This document shows positions 8,032 through 20,642 of a stretch of 64,000 bases of DNA, piece by piece; the stretch's first letter is position 1; each line of letters begins with the position of its first letter. The notes below the pieces were generated by a model. The model searched no databases, was not told the origin of the DNA, and saw only the letters and a list, made by a program, of their open reading frames with translations. The DNA is from Streptomyces sp. R41 (GTDB taxonomy: Bacteria; Actinomycetota; Actinomycetes; Streptomycetales; Streptomycetaceae), in NCBI RefSeq assembly GCF_041053055.1, contig NZ_CP163443.1:10151001-10215000 (forward strand), in the 5' to 3' direction. A program made the translations under genes and the position numbers.

Positions 8032-8988
8032 GTGCGCGCCGCCTTCGTAGGAAAGGGCGGCAGCGGAAAGACCACGCTGTCGGCCCTCTTCTCCCGCCAT
8101 CTCGCGCACTCCGGAGCGCCCCTCGTCGCCATCGACGGCGACATCAACCAGCATCTGGCCCAGGCCCTCGGCCTCGACGACGACGCACTGTTCACCGCGC
8201 CGCCCCTCAGCGCGCGCCTGGGCGAGATCAAGGACCATCTGCGCGGCGACAACCCACGCATCACCTCGCGCGAGGCCATGATCAAGACCACCCCGCCCGG
8301 ACGCGGGTCACGCCTGCTGCGTCTGCTCGGCGACGACGCGGTGCACACCCACCACATCCAGGTGGTGGGCGGCGTACCGCTGATGGTCACGGGCGAGTTC
8401 GACGAGCGCGACCTCGGGGTGGCCTGCTACCACTCCAAGCTCGGAGCCGTGGAGCTCTACCTCAACCATCTCGTCGACGGGCCCGGCGAGTACGTGGTCG
8501 TCGACATGACCGCGGGCGCGGACGCCTTCGCCTCCGGGCTGTTCACCCGCTTCGACATGACTTTTCTGGTTGCCGAACCCACCCGCAAGGGCGTCTCGGT
8601 CTACCGCCAATACCGGGACCACGCCGAGGAGTTCGGCACCCCGATCGCGGTCGTCGGCAACAAGGTCACCGGCGAGGACGACCTGCTCTTCCTCAAGGAA
8701 CAGGTCGGCGATCATCTCCTGACGTACTTCCAGCACTCCTCCTGGGTACGCGCCCAGGAGCAAGGACGCCCCCAGGGCGAGCTGGAACCGCACAACATCC
8801 ACGCGCTGCGCCAACTGCGTACCGCCCTCGACGCGCGCACCAAGGACTGGAAGGCCTTCCAGGGGCATGCCGTCGTCTTCCACCTCCGCAACGCCGCTGC
8901 CTGGGCCGACCGGGCCACCGGCAGCGACCTCTCCGCCCAGGTCGACCCCGACTTCCGGCACGGCCCGGCCGCCCTCCGCACCACCTAG
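8032..8988 (+). CDS. CooC/ArsA-like P-loop ATPase
   Basis: A 318-aa cytoplasmic ATPase of the SIMIBI class. The N-terminus has a deviant Walker A (GKGGSGKTTLS, residues 7-17), then AIDGDINQHLAQALG in the switch I position, VVVDMTAGADAFASGLFTRFDMTFLVAEPTRKG as the Walker B/switch II region, and a VVGNKV base-recognition strand. This layout matches the CooC-type maturation ATPases that load metals, and MinD/ParA relatives. The GTG at 8032 follows the rpmF stop by 1 nt. Its position behind a Zur-like box and a zinc-free L32 suggests a metallocentre-related role, but no substrate is visible. Confidence 0.75.
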   Translation: MRAAFVGKGGSGKTTLSALFSRHLAHSGAPLVAIDGDINQHLAQALGLDDDALFTAPPLSARLGEIKDHLRGDNPRITSREAMIKTTPPGRGSRLLRLLGDDAVHTHHIQVVGGVPLMVTGEFDERDLGVACYHSKLGAVELYLNHLVDGPGEYVVVDMTAGADAFASGLFTRFDMTFLVAEPTRKGVSVYRQYRDHAEEFGTPIAVVGNKVTGEDDLLFLKEQVGDHLLTYFQHSSWVRAQEQGRPQGELEPHNIHALRQLRTALDARTKDWKAFQGHAVVFHLRNAAAWADRATGSDLSAQVDPDFRHGPAALRTT

Positions 8989-9007
8989 CGACAGGAACCC
9001 CCTTTTC

Positions 9008-9400
9008 ATGTCACTCGACGTCTCCCCGAAGCTGCTCGCCGAAGCCGAACGCGGTCAGGTCCGCGAAGAGGACTTCGTGGAAACGGTTCGTACGTCCCTG
9101 CCGTACGCGTACGACCTCATCGCCGGCCTGGTCGCCGAACTGCGGGACGAAGCACAAGAGTTCACCGACAACCACACCCCGCCGCCCACCGAGAAGGAGC
9201 GCGGGCAGCTGCTGCGGGCGCTGGCCAGTGACGCGATCCGCGGCAGTCTGGAGCGGCACTTCGGGGTCTCGCTGGCCTTCATGAACTGCCACCGGGTCGC
9301 GGTCTTCCGTTCCGAGGCCCACGGCGGAGAAACTCACACCCGCTTCACCTCGCTGCGGTCGCAGATCCTCAACCAGTCGCCCGAGTTCCGCGACTGCTGA
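9008..9400 (+). CDS. Protein of unknown function in the L32-ATPase operon
   Basis: A 130-aa soluble, mainly helical protein, MSLDVSPKLLAEAERGQVREEDFVETVRTSLPYAYDLI..., that I do not recognise. It begins 19 nt after the ATPase stop and is clearly the third gene of that operon. Two Cys (one in FMNCHR, one the last residue) and several His (HFGV, CHRV, AHGGETH) could bind metal, but no known motif is present. It may act with the ATPase; this is inferred from position only. Confidence 0.6.
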   Translation: MSLDVSPKLLAEAERGQVREEDFVETVRTSLPYAYDLIAGLVAELRDEAQEFTDNHTPPPTEKERGQLLRALASDAIRGSLERHFGVSLAFMNCHRVAVFRSEAHGGETHTRFTSLRSQILNQSPEFRDC

Positions 9401-9436
9401 CGTGGTGAGCCACGGGTTCGTCGCCGTGTACGTCAG
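9397..9436. terminator. Possible terminator between convergent genes
   Basis: CTGACGT (9397-9403) pairs with ACGTCAG (9430-9436), with an inner ACGG/CCGT stem. It lies at the junction of the convergent operon end (9400) and phosphatase gene end (9433). The stem is short, so this is tentative. Confidence 0.35.
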
Positions 9437-11895
9437 ATCGCCGGCTGCGTGAGGGACTGCTCGGCCCAGATGATCTTTCCCTCGGGGGTGTAGCGGGTGC
9501 CCCAGCGCTGAGTGAACTGGGAGATCAGGAACAGCCCACGGCCGCCCTCGTCGGTCGTCTTCGGATGGCGCAGGTGCGGGGCGGTGGTGCCGCCGTCGAA
9601 CACCTCGCAGATCAGGGCCTGTTCGGTGATCAGCCGCAACCGGATCGGGCCGTCGGCGTACCGGATGGCGTTGGTGACGAGCTCGCTCACGACCAGTTCG
9701 GTGGTGAAGGCGAGCTCGTCCAGGCCCCAGACGCCCAGTTGCTGGGTCGACGCCTTCCGGGCCTCGGCGACGACCGCCGGGTCGACGCGCAGGTCCCAGG
9801 TCGCGACCTGCTCGGCCCCCAGCCGCCGGGTGCGCGCCATCAACAGCGCCACGTCGTCGTAGGGACGCGTCGGCACGAGATCGTCCACGATGGTGCGGCA
9901 CAGTCCGTCCAACGGCTGCCCATGCGCCTCGAGCGCGCGGCGCAGCCGCTCACGGCCGGCCTGCGGATCCCGCCCGGTACGGGGTGTGGCGATGAGCCCG
10001 TCGGTGTGCAGGGCCAGCACGCTGCCCTCCGCCAGGGGCAACTCGACCGATTCGAAAGGCAGTCCGCCCACGCCGAGCGCGGGACCGTCGGGGAGTTCGG
10101 TGAACGTGACGGTGCCGTCGGGGGTGACGATCGCGGGCGCGGGATGGCCCGCACTCGCCATCGAGCACTGCCCGCTCACCGGGTCGTACACCGCGTACAG
10201 ACAACTCGCGCCCACCGCCTGCATGCCGCTCGTGAGGGTGTCGGCGCCCGAGCCCTCCTCCCGGGCGGCGCGGCTGACCAGGTCGTCGAGGTGGGCGAGG
10301 ACCTCCTCCGGGGACAGATCCAGGTCGGCCAGGGTCTGCACGGCGGCCCGCAGCCGTCCCATCGCGGCCGCGCCGTCGATGCCGTGCCCCGCGACCTCGC
10401 CCACCACCAGGGCCACCCGGGCCCCGGACAGCGGAATGACGTCGAACCAGTCCCCGGCGAGCCCTGTCAGCTCGTCGGCGGGCCGGTAGCAGGCGGCGAC
10501 CTCCACCGCGTCCTGCTCGGGGAAGCGGTGGGGGAGCAGATTGCGCTGCAGGACGAGGGCCGCGTCGCGCTCGCGGGTGTAGCGGCGGGCGTTGTCGAGG
10601 CACAGGGCCGCCCGGCCGACGAACTCCTCGGCGAGGCTCAGATCGTCCTCGTCGAACGGGTCCTGGCGGCCGCGCCGGAAGAACGTGGTGATGCCCAGCG
10701 TGACGCCGCGGGCACGGACGGGCACGATCATCACGCTGTGCAGCCCGAGGTCGAGGAAGGTGGCGGCCCGACCGTCGGGGGTACCCGTGGCCCACTCCCC
10801 GGACAGCGGGTCGAGCCGTTCCTCGCGCCAGGACTCGCCGTCGACCAGGCACCGGATCGGGGGAGACCCGGCCCGGTAGGACGCCACTTCGCCGATCTCG
10901 ACGGCGGTTTCGGGGACGCCGCCCTGCACCGACTGGTGTCCGGCGCGCCGCAGCGGCACCGCGTCCGTGTCCTCACCCGGACCGGGTGTCGGCTCCCCTC
11001 CCTTGAGTACGGACTCCAGCAGGTCCACGGTGACGAAGTCGGCCAGCCCGGGCACCGCGACGTCGGCCAGCTCCTGCGCGGTCTGCAGGACATCCAGGCT
11101 GCGGCCGATGTGCTGACCGGCCCGGTCCAGCAGGGCGAGCCGCCGGCGGGCACGGAAGCGCTCGCTGACGTCGACGACGGTGTAGTAGACGCCGATCGGG
11201 TGGCCGTGGGGGTCCTCCAACCGGACGAACGACATGGAGTGGGCCGTCTCGCGGTGTGGCGCGGAGCGAACGCGGCCCACGTGCTCGTATGCGACCACCG
11301 ACTCGCCGCTCTCCAGCACCCGGCGCATCTGCGCTTCGAGTCGCTCGGCGTCCAGACCGGGCTGTACCTCGGCGAGCCGTCGTCCCAGCCGCGACTGCGG
11401 TGGGCCCCCGCCGAACTGCTCCAGAGCGGCGTTCGACCACACGTACCGCAGGTCGGTGTCCACGATCGCGATGCCCACCGGGGAGCGCGCGGTCATCTGC
11501 TCCAGCACGGAGCGGCTCATGTCCCAGCCGGGACCGCCGGCCAGATCAGCGAGCAGCACCACCCAGTGCGCCGGGCCGCTGCTGCGCTGTACCGGAACGA
11601 CCCGCACCATCGAGAGGACCGGGTGTCCGTCCCGGTGGCGCACGGAAAGCAGTCCCGTCCAGCCGCTGTCTTCCTGGCACCGCTCGACCAGCTCCGGGAT
11701 CCTCGCCGCGTCCTCCGGGACCAGCAGATCGGCCGCGGGCCGTCCCAGCACCTCGGCGGCCGGATATCCCAGCAGCCGCTCGGCGTCCGCGGTCCAGCTG
11801 GTCACCGCCATCCGGGCATCGAGCAGCAGTGGCGCGGCGTCCGCCATGTCGAAGCGCTGACGGGCCAGCACGTCTCGTTCCTCGCTCGCACCCAC
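9433..11895 (-). CDS. PAS-PAS-GAF-SpoIIE-HATPase regulatory phosphatase
   Basis: An 820-aa multidomain signalling protein. PAS domains lie at about residues 15-110 (DARMAVTSWTADAERLLGYPAAEVLGRPA) and 125-245 (PVGIAIVDTDLRYVWSNAALEQFGG). A GAF domain lies at about 250-430. A PP2C/SpoIIE Ser/Thr phosphatase spans about 445-670 (AGDWFDVIPL, VVGEVAGHGIDGAA and LALHTDGLI supply the metal-binding Asp residues). A RsbW-type HATPase lies at about 690-815 (LVVSELVTNAIRYA, DEGGRGLFLIS). Such proteins control anti-sigma-factor antagonists in stress and development. The start is GTG at 11895; an internal ATG 16 codons later is possible. No anti-anti-sigma partner is adjacent. Confidence 0.9.
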   Translation of the reverse strand: MGASEERDVLARQRFDMADAAPLLLDARMAVTSWTADAERLLGYPAAEVLGRPAADLLVPEDAARIPELVERCQEDSGWTGLLSVRHRDGHPVLSMVRVVPVQRSSGPAHWVVLLADLAGGPGWDMSRSVLEQMTARSPVGIAIVDTDLRYVWSNAALEQFGGGPPQSRLGRRLAEVQPGLDAERLEAQMRRVLESGESVVAYEHVGRVRSAPHRETAHSMSFVRLEDPHGHPIGVYYTVVDVSERFRARRRLALLDRAGQHIGRSLDVLQTAQELADVAVPGLADFVTVDLLESVLKGGEPTPGPGEDTDAVPLRRAGHQSVQGGVPETAVEIGEVASYRAGSPPIRCLVDGESWREERLDPLSGEWATGTPDGRAATFLDLGLHSVMIVPVRARGVTLGITTFFRRGRQDPFDEDDLSLAEEFVGRAALCLDNARRYTRERDAALVLQRNLLPHRFPEQDAVEVAACYRPADELTGLAGDWFDVIPLSGARVALVVGEVAGHGIDGAAAMGRLRAAVQTLADLDLSPEEVLAHLDDLVSRAAREEGSGADTLTSGMQAVGASCLYAVYDPVSGQCSMASAGHPAPAIVTPDGTVTFTELPDGPALGVGGLPFESVELPLAEGSVLALHTDGLIATPRTGRDPQAGRERLRRALEAHGQPLDGLCRTIVDDLVPTRPYDDVALLMARTRRLGAEQVATWDLRVDPAVVAEARKASTQQLGVWGLDELAFTTELVVSELVTNAIRYADGPIRLRLITEQALICEVFDGGTTAPHLRHPKTTDEGGRGLFLISQFTQRWGTRYTPEGKIIWAEQSLTQPAI

Positions 11896-11986
11896 TGCGA
11901 CCCTCTCCGCTCCCCGAAGGTGGTCTTACCCCCCTCGTGCCCATTCATCACGTTGTACGACCAGAGCGCGGGTCGTTCGAGCCTGG

Positions 11987-12019
11987 TCGATCGTATTGAT
12001 CGAAAGCGATCGATACGAT
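11987..12019. promoter_or_regulatory. Operator upstream of the DeoR/LacI regulator
   Basis: An inverted repeat with 13-nt arms (ATCGTATTGATCG at 11990-12002; CGATCGATACGAT at 12007-12019) with one mismatch and a 4-nt spacer. The overlapping string TCGATCGTATTGATCG (11987-12002) recurs almost exactly at 13201-13216 before the ABC operon. It lies 83 bp before the regulator start and also upstream of the divergent phosphatase. Confidence 0.7.
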
Positions 12020-12101
12020 TGTGGGCGTACAGTGAGCACACGGGATCACGCTCCGCGTTCGCCCGCATTTCGTCCGTCCGGCCTTGCCTCAGGGGGAGCC
12101 C

Positions 12102-13193
12102 ATGCGACTGCACGTCGACCAGCGTCATGAGCGGGTACTCGAACTCGTCCGGGAGCGCGGCAGCCTCCGGGTCGCCGATCTCGCGGCCGAACTCGGCGTC
12201 TCCGCGGTGACCTTGAGGCGTGACGTGGAGACGCTCGCCGCACAGGGCCGGGTGCAGCGGCTGCACGGCGCGGTGGTCTGGCCGGGCGACGCGGCCGCGG
12301 AGCCGCAGCCCCGGCAGGAGTCCGCCGAGGGTGCCGTGATCGGAATGATCGTGCCGACCACCGTCAACATCTTCGCGGACATCGTCCGCGGGGCCCGCGA
12401 GACCATCGGCGCCCAGGGCGGCCGCCTGGTCCTCGGTATGACCGGATATGTCGACTCCGAGGACGCCGTACAGGCGGAACACCTGATCGCGGGCGGTGCG
12501 GAGGGGCTGCTCGTCGCGCCCAGCTGGTTCGGTGGCGTGCCCGTGGGGGGCCAGGAGAAGTGGCTCCTCGAATGCGCGGTGCCGACCGTCCTGGTCGAGC
12601 GCTCCGCACCGGCCGGGAACCCCGCGGCCGGCCTCGACCGGGTGCGCACGGACCGGGCGCACGGAGCGGCCGTGGCCGTGGGTCACTTCGCCTCCTTGGG
12701 GCACCGCAGGATCACCGCGGTGCTCCAGGAGGGCCCGCACGCCGCGCAGATCTCGGCGGGCTATCTGGCGGCCGTGCAGTCCTTGGGCCTGGACGTCGAT
12801 TCCGGCGCGCCGTCGGTCCGCGAGCACGGTGACTACGAGGCCAGCATCGACTACCTCGTCGAAGCGGTGGAGAAACGCGGAGTGACGGCGGCGCTCGTGC
12901 ACAGCGACGAGGACGCGATCGTGCTGGTGCCCAAGCTCCAGGCGCACGGCATCAGCGTTCCCGAGGACCTCGCGCTGATCGCGTACGACGACGAGGTGGC
13001 CGGCCTCGCGGACGTCCCCCTGACAGCCGTCGCCCCGCCCACGCGCTCGGTGGGGGAACTGGCCGCGAATCTGCTGCTCCAGCGGCTCGCGGAACGCGCG
13101 AGCGGACAGCGCCCGGCACCCCGTCAGCACCTCGAGCTTCTCCCCGAGTTGAGGATCCGTTCGTCCTGCGGTGGCGAAGCGCTCGATTCATGA
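12102..13193 (+). CDS. DeoR-type HTH / LacI-type sensor hybrid repressor
   Basis: A 363-aa regulator. The N-terminus is a DeoR helix-turn-helix: RHERVLELVRERGSLRVADLAAELGVSAVTLRRDVETLAAQG (about residues 8-50). From about residue 75 it is a LacI/periplasmic-binding sensor: IGMIVPTTVNIFADIVRGAR, GGAEGLLVAPS, VGHFASLGHRRITAV, DLALIAYDDE, and VAPPTRSVGELAANLLL. This fusion is known for actinobacterial sugar regulators. The ATG at 12102 is preceded by AGGGGGAG. Its operator-like repeat recurs before the downstream ABC operon, so it probably represses that operon and itself until a sugar binds. Confidence 0.88.
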   Translation: MRLHVDQRHERVLELVRERGSLRVADLAAELGVSAVTLRRDVETLAAQGRVQRLHGAVVWPGDAAAEPQPRQESAEGAVIGMIVPTTVNIFADIVRGARETIGAQGGRLVLGMTGYVDSEDAVQAEHLIAGGAEGLLVAPSWFGGVPVGGQEKWLLECAVPTVLVERSAPAGNPAAGLDRVRTDRAHGAAVAVGHFASLGHRRITAVLQEGPHAAQISAGYLAAVQSLGLDVDSGAPSVREHGDYEASIDYLVEAVEKRGVTAALVHSDEDAIVLVPKLQAHGISVPEDLALIAYDDEVAGLADVPLTAVAPPTRSVGELAANLLLQRLAERASGQRPAPRQHLELLPELRIRSSCGGEALDS

Positions 13194-13200
13194 GCGTTGT

Positions 13201-13261
13201 TCGATCGTTTTGATTGTCTTGGTCGAACGCTCTTGACTCTGATCGTGTGCGCACAAAGGAT
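13201..13261 (+). promoter_or_regulatory. Operator and promoter of sugar locus 1
   Basis: TCGATCGTTTTGATTG (13201-13216) matches the site at 11987-12002 in 14 of 16 positions. A larger symmetry links GAGCGTT upstream with AACGCTC at 13226-13232. Just downstream is a promoter-like pair, TTGACT (13233-13238) and AAGGAT (13256-13261), with 17-bp spacing. A repressor here would block access to the -35 region. Confidence 0.6.
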
Positions 13262-13308
13262 GTCCTGCATCCGCCTCTTCCCGTACGAGGTCTCGTAGGA
13301 GCCGTGCC

Positions 13309-14616
13309 ATGTCGCGCACTTCACGTACGTTCCGCACAGCCGCCACCGCCACCATCGCCGCCCTGGGCATGCTCGCCACCGCATGTGGCGGCGAGAATGG
13401 CTCGACCGACTCCAAGTCGGACGGCAAGCCGGTCACCATCCAGTACTGGACCTGGACCCTCGGGGCCAAGTCGACCGTCGAGGCGTTCAACAGGACGCAC
13501 AAGGACATCCAGGTCAAGTTCACCGAGATCCCCAGCTCCGCCGAGGGCTACAGCAAGCTCTCCAACGCGGTGAAGGCGGGCAACGCGCCCGACGTGGCGA
13601 CCATCGAGTACCAGATGGTCCCGGAGTTCGCGAGCCAGGGAAACCTGATCGATCTGACCAAGTACGCCGGTGAAACGGTCAAGTCGAAGTTCCCCGCGTC
13701 CGTCCAGAGCCTGGTGACCTTCGGCGGCAAGACCTGGACCGTCCCGTACGACGTCGCGCCGCAGCTGTACTACTACCGCACCGACCTGTTCAAGAAGTAC
13801 GGCATCGAAGTCCCCAAGACCTGGGACGAGTTCAAGACCGCCGCCGCGAAGGTCAAGAAGAAGGACAAGAACGCCCGGCTGGCCTCCATGCCGAAGTCCG
13901 ACCCGGCGCTGCTGGCCGCGCTGTCCTGGCAGGCCGGCGGCAAGTGGTTCGCCACCGAGGGGGACGCCTGGAAGCCCGGCGTGAACGACGCGCCCACCAA
14001 GAAGGTCGCCGCCTACTGGGACGGCCTGATCAAGGACGACCTGGTGCAGTCCTTCACCGCGTACAGCCTCGAGGAGACCAAGGCCCGTACCTCCGGCAAG
14101 ACCCTCTCCTTCCTCGGCGCCTCCTGGTCCGCGGGCGGCATGAAGACCGCGATGTCCGACCTCAAGGGCAAGTGGGCCGCCGCCCCCATGCCGAACTGGG
14201 GAACCGCGGCAAGCGGCAACTACGGCGGCACCTCCTACGGCGTCCTCAAGGGCAGCAAGCACGCCGAGGCCGCGACCGAGTTCATCAAGTGGCTCACCAC
14301 GAACAAGGCCGGCGTCGAGGCCCGGCTCGCCGACCTGGAGTCGCCCAGCAGCGCCCTGCCGGCCAACCCGGAGATGCGCGAGGTCGCCGCGGCCAAGTTC
14401 GACACCTCGTACCTGAACGGCCAGGACCTCTATCAGCTCGCCTCCGCACAGGTCGACACGATCGTCCCCGGCTGGACGTGGGGCCCGAACCAGTTGGACG
14501 TCTACACCGCGGTCCAGGACGCGACGGCCAAGTCCGGCTTCACCTCGGGAGTCGACGCGGGCCAGCAGAAGGCCGAGTCGGGGATCACGGAGCGCGGGCT
14601 GAAGCTCGCCAAGTGA
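13309..14616 (+). CDS. Sugar ABC transporter substrate-binding lipoprotein (locus 1)
   Basis: A 435-aa extracellular solute-binding protein, family 1. Residues 1-25 are a lipoprotein signal with the lipobox LATAC (Cys26). Mature features include VTIQYWTWTLGAKSTVEAFN, GNAPDVATIEYQMV, and WTVPYDVAPQLYYYRTDLFKKYGIEVPKTWDEF, all typical of oligosaccharide-binding proteins. It is the first gene of an importer operon followed by two permeases, a dehydrogenase and a beta-galactosidase, so the ligand is plausibly a beta-galactoside or related oligosaccharide. A hairpin after the gene probably gives it higher expression than the permeases. Confidence 0.92.
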   Translation: MSRTSRTFRTAATATIAALGMLATACGGENGSTDSKSDGKPVTIQYWTWTLGAKSTVEAFNRTHKDIQVKFTEIPSSAEGYSKLSNAVKAGNAPDVATIEYQMVPEFASQGNLIDLTKYAGETVKSKFPASVQSLVTFGGKTWTVPYDVAPQLYYYRTDLFKKYGIEVPKTWDEFKTAAAKVKKKDKNARLASMPKSDPALLAALSWQAGGKWFATEGDAWKPGVNDAPTKKVAAYWDGLIKDDLVQSFTAYSLEETKARTSGKTLSFLGASWSAGGMKTAMSDLKGKWAAAPMPNWGTAASGNYGGTSYGVLKGSKHAEAATEFIKWLTTNKAGVEARLADLESPSSALPANPEMREVAAAKFDTSYLNGQDLYQLASAQVDTIVPGWTWGPNQLDVYTAVQDATAKSGFTSGVDAGQQKAESGITERGLKLAK

Positions 14617-14636
14617 CCTGACGGGTCCGCCAGATC

Positions 14637-14673
14637 GCGGCCCCTGTCCGAGCGGGACTCGGACACGGGCCGC
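14637..14673 (+). terminator. Intercistronic hairpin between binding protein and permease
   Basis: A 16-bp stem with one mismatch (14637-14652 with 14658-14673) and a 5-nt loop. There is no strong T tract. Its position inside an operon suggests partial termination or mRNA 3' protection. Confidence 0.7.
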
Positions 14674-14767
14674 GGCCGGACCCCGTCACTCCGGGGCTGT
14701 TCCCGTCGCCCCGGCACTCCCGTCACCGATCGTCTCCCCGAAGCGCCCAGCCCGCCAAGGAGCCACC

Positions 14768-15730
14768 GTGGCAGTACCTCTCGCCCCCGCCGTGAAGGCC
14801 CGGCCCCACCCCTCGACGAAGCCCCCGGGCACCTCGAAACTACGGCGCAGTCAACGTCGGGCCGCCGCCCTCCTGATCACCCCGTTCTTCGTCCTGTTCG
14901 CCGCGGTCATGGCCGCGCCCATCGGCTACGCCGTGTGGATGAGCCTCTTCCAGGAGCACTCCTCGGGGCTCGGCTTCGGCGGCACAGAGCGGGTGTTCTC
15001 CGGAATCGGCAACTACACCAAGGCCCTGTCCGACGCGGGCTTCAGGGACTCCTTCGTCCACATCGCGCTCTACTGCGCGCTGTACATCCCGGTGATGATC
15101 GGCGGCTCACTCCTCCTCGCGCTGCTGGTCGACTCCGCGATGGCCCGGGCCAAGCGCTTCTTCCAGCTCGCGCTGTTCCTTCCGCACGCGATCCCGGGAC
15201 TGATCGCGTCGGTCATCTGGATCTACCTGTACACCCCGGGACTGAGCCCCGTGCTCGACTGGATCGGCGCCCTCGGCGGCTCATGGAACTTCTACAGCAA
15301 CGACCATGTGCTCTCGTCCATGGTCAACCTCTGCGCCTGGCAGTGGATCGGCTACAACATGGTCATCTTCTACGCCGCCTTGCAGGCCGTTCCGCGCGAA
15401 ATGATCGAAGCGGCCGTCGTCGACGGGGCGGGCGCCATCCGCACCGCCCTGCGGATCAAGGTGCCGATGATCGCCTCCGCGGTCGTCATGACCGTTCTGT
15501 TCACCTGCGTCGGCGCCATCCAGATCTTCACCGAGCCCAAGCTGCTCAACCAGCGCGGAGCGCCCTCCATCGACACCGAGTGGTCGCCGACCCTGTTCAT
15601 CTGGAAGGCCGGCTTCGTCCAGCACGACTACGGCCTCGCCGCCGCCGCGTCCCTGCTGCTCGCCCTGCTCGGCGTCCTCCTCTCCTACATCGTCACCCGG
15701 CTCGGCAACCGGTGGAAGGCGGCGTCATGA
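14768..15730 (+). CDS. Sugar ABC transporter permease, MalF type (locus 1)
   Basis: A 320-aa inner-membrane permease with six predicted transmembrane helices. It carries the binding-protein-dependent loop EAAVVDGAGAIRTALRIKVPM, the EAA motif that docks on the ABC ATPase. The GTG at 14768 has AAGGAG upstream. The stop overlaps the start of the next permease (ATGA), so the two are translationally coupled and form the heteromeric channel. No ATPase gene is in the operon. Confidence 0.92.
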   Translation: MAVPLAPAVKARPHPSTKPPGTSKLRRSQRRAAALLITPFFVLFAAVMAAPIGYAVWMSLFQEHSSGLGFGGTERVFSGIGNYTKALSDAGFRDSFVHIALYCALYIPVMIGGSLLLALLVDSAMARAKRFFQLALFLPHAIPGLIASVIWIYLYTPGLSPVLDWIGALGGSWNFYSNDHVLSSMVNLCAWQWIGYNMVIFYAALQAVPREMIEAAVVDGAGAIRTALRIKVPMIASAVVMTVLFTCVGAIQIFTEPKLLNQRGAPSIDTEWSPTLFIWKAGFVQHDYGLAAAASLLLALLGVLLSYIVTRLGNRWKAAS

Positions 15731-16647
15731 GCACCCTCACCCACACGACAAGCCCGGCCGAGGCACCGGCCGAGCGCACGGCCACCCGGGCCACGCGCCG
15801 CCGGACCTCGCCCAACGCGCTGCTGTCCAAGGGCGTCGTCAACGGACTGCTGATCGTCGCCGCCTTCTACACCCTGATGCCGGTCAGCTGGCTGCTCCTC
15901 GCCGCCACCAAGAACGACCGCGACCTGTTCTCCACCTCCGGCTTCGCCCTCGGCGACTTCAACCTCTTCGCCAACCTGCAGCACGTCTTCACCTTCAACG
16001 ACGGCATCTATCTGCGCTGGTTCGGCAACAGCATCCTGTACTCGGTCGTCGGTTCGGCCGCCTCGACGTTCCTGTGCATCGCCACCGGCTACGCCTTCGA
16101 CAAGTACGACTTCAAGGGCAAGGAGAAGCTGTTCGGCGCGGTGCTCGGCGGAGTCCTGGTCCCCACCACGGTGATCCAGCTGCCGATGTATCTGCTCGCC
16201 ACCAAGGTCGGGATCGTCAACACCTACTGGGCCCTGCTGCTGCCCGCCCTGGTCAACCCCTTCGGCGTCTACCTCGCCCGCGTCTTCTCCGAGGGTTATG
16301 TGCCGAACGAGGTCCTGGAGGCCGCCCGTGTCGACGGCGCCGGCGAGCTGCGCACCTTCGCCCGGATCTCCCTGCCGATGCTCGCCCCCGGCTTCATGAC
16401 CATCTTCCTGTTCTCGTTCACCGCCAGCTGGAACAACTTCTTCGGCGCCCTCGTGATGCTGAACGACGAGAATCTCTACCCGGTCAACCTCGGCCTGTTC
16501 ATGTGGAACAGCGTCACGCAGCAGCAGCCCGAGTACTACTCGCTCGTCATCACCGGCTCGCTCGTCGCCGTCGTCCCACTGATCGTCGCCTTCGTCTGCC
16601 TCCAGCGTTTCTGGCGCTCGGGACTGACCGCCGGCGCGGTGAAGTGA
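15727..16647 (+). CDS. Sugar ABC transporter permease, MalG type (locus 1)
   Basis: A 306-aa permease, partner of the preceding gene and overlapping it by 4 nt. It has six hydrophobic segments and the EAA loop EAARVDGAGELRTFARISLPML. The C-terminal LQRFWRSGLTAGAVK ending is characteristic of MalG-like sugar permeases. The N-terminal 30 residues are a cytoplasmic Thr/Ala/Arg-rich tail. Confidence 0.92.
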   Translation: MSTLTHTTSPAEAPAERTATRATRRRTSPNALLSKGVVNGLLIVAAFYTLMPVSWLLLAATKNDRDLFSTSGFALGDFNLFANLQHVFTFNDGIYLRWFGNSILYSVVGSAASTFLCIATGYAFDKYDFKGKEKLFGAVLGGVLVPTTVIQLPMYLLATKVGIVNTYWALLLPALVNPFGVYLARVFSEGYVPNEVLEAARVDGAGELRTFARISLPMLAPGFMTIFLFSFTASWNNFFGALVMLNDENLYPVNLGLFMWNSVTQQQPEYYSLVITGSLVAVVPLIVAFVCLQRFWRSGLTAGAVK

Positions 16648-16649
16648 CC

Positions 16650-20592
<3,943 letters not shown>

Positions 20593-20642
20593 CCGTCGCA
20601 CGAAGCGGTCAGTCCGTGACCGCCTCACCGAAGGGATCACCC

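Noticed and set aside
9565..12210. An 881-aa plus-strand open frame opposite the SpoIIE phosphatase
   Set aside because: Antisense shadow of a multidomain protein with intact motifs; its composition is Arg/Gly/His-rich and no family is visible.
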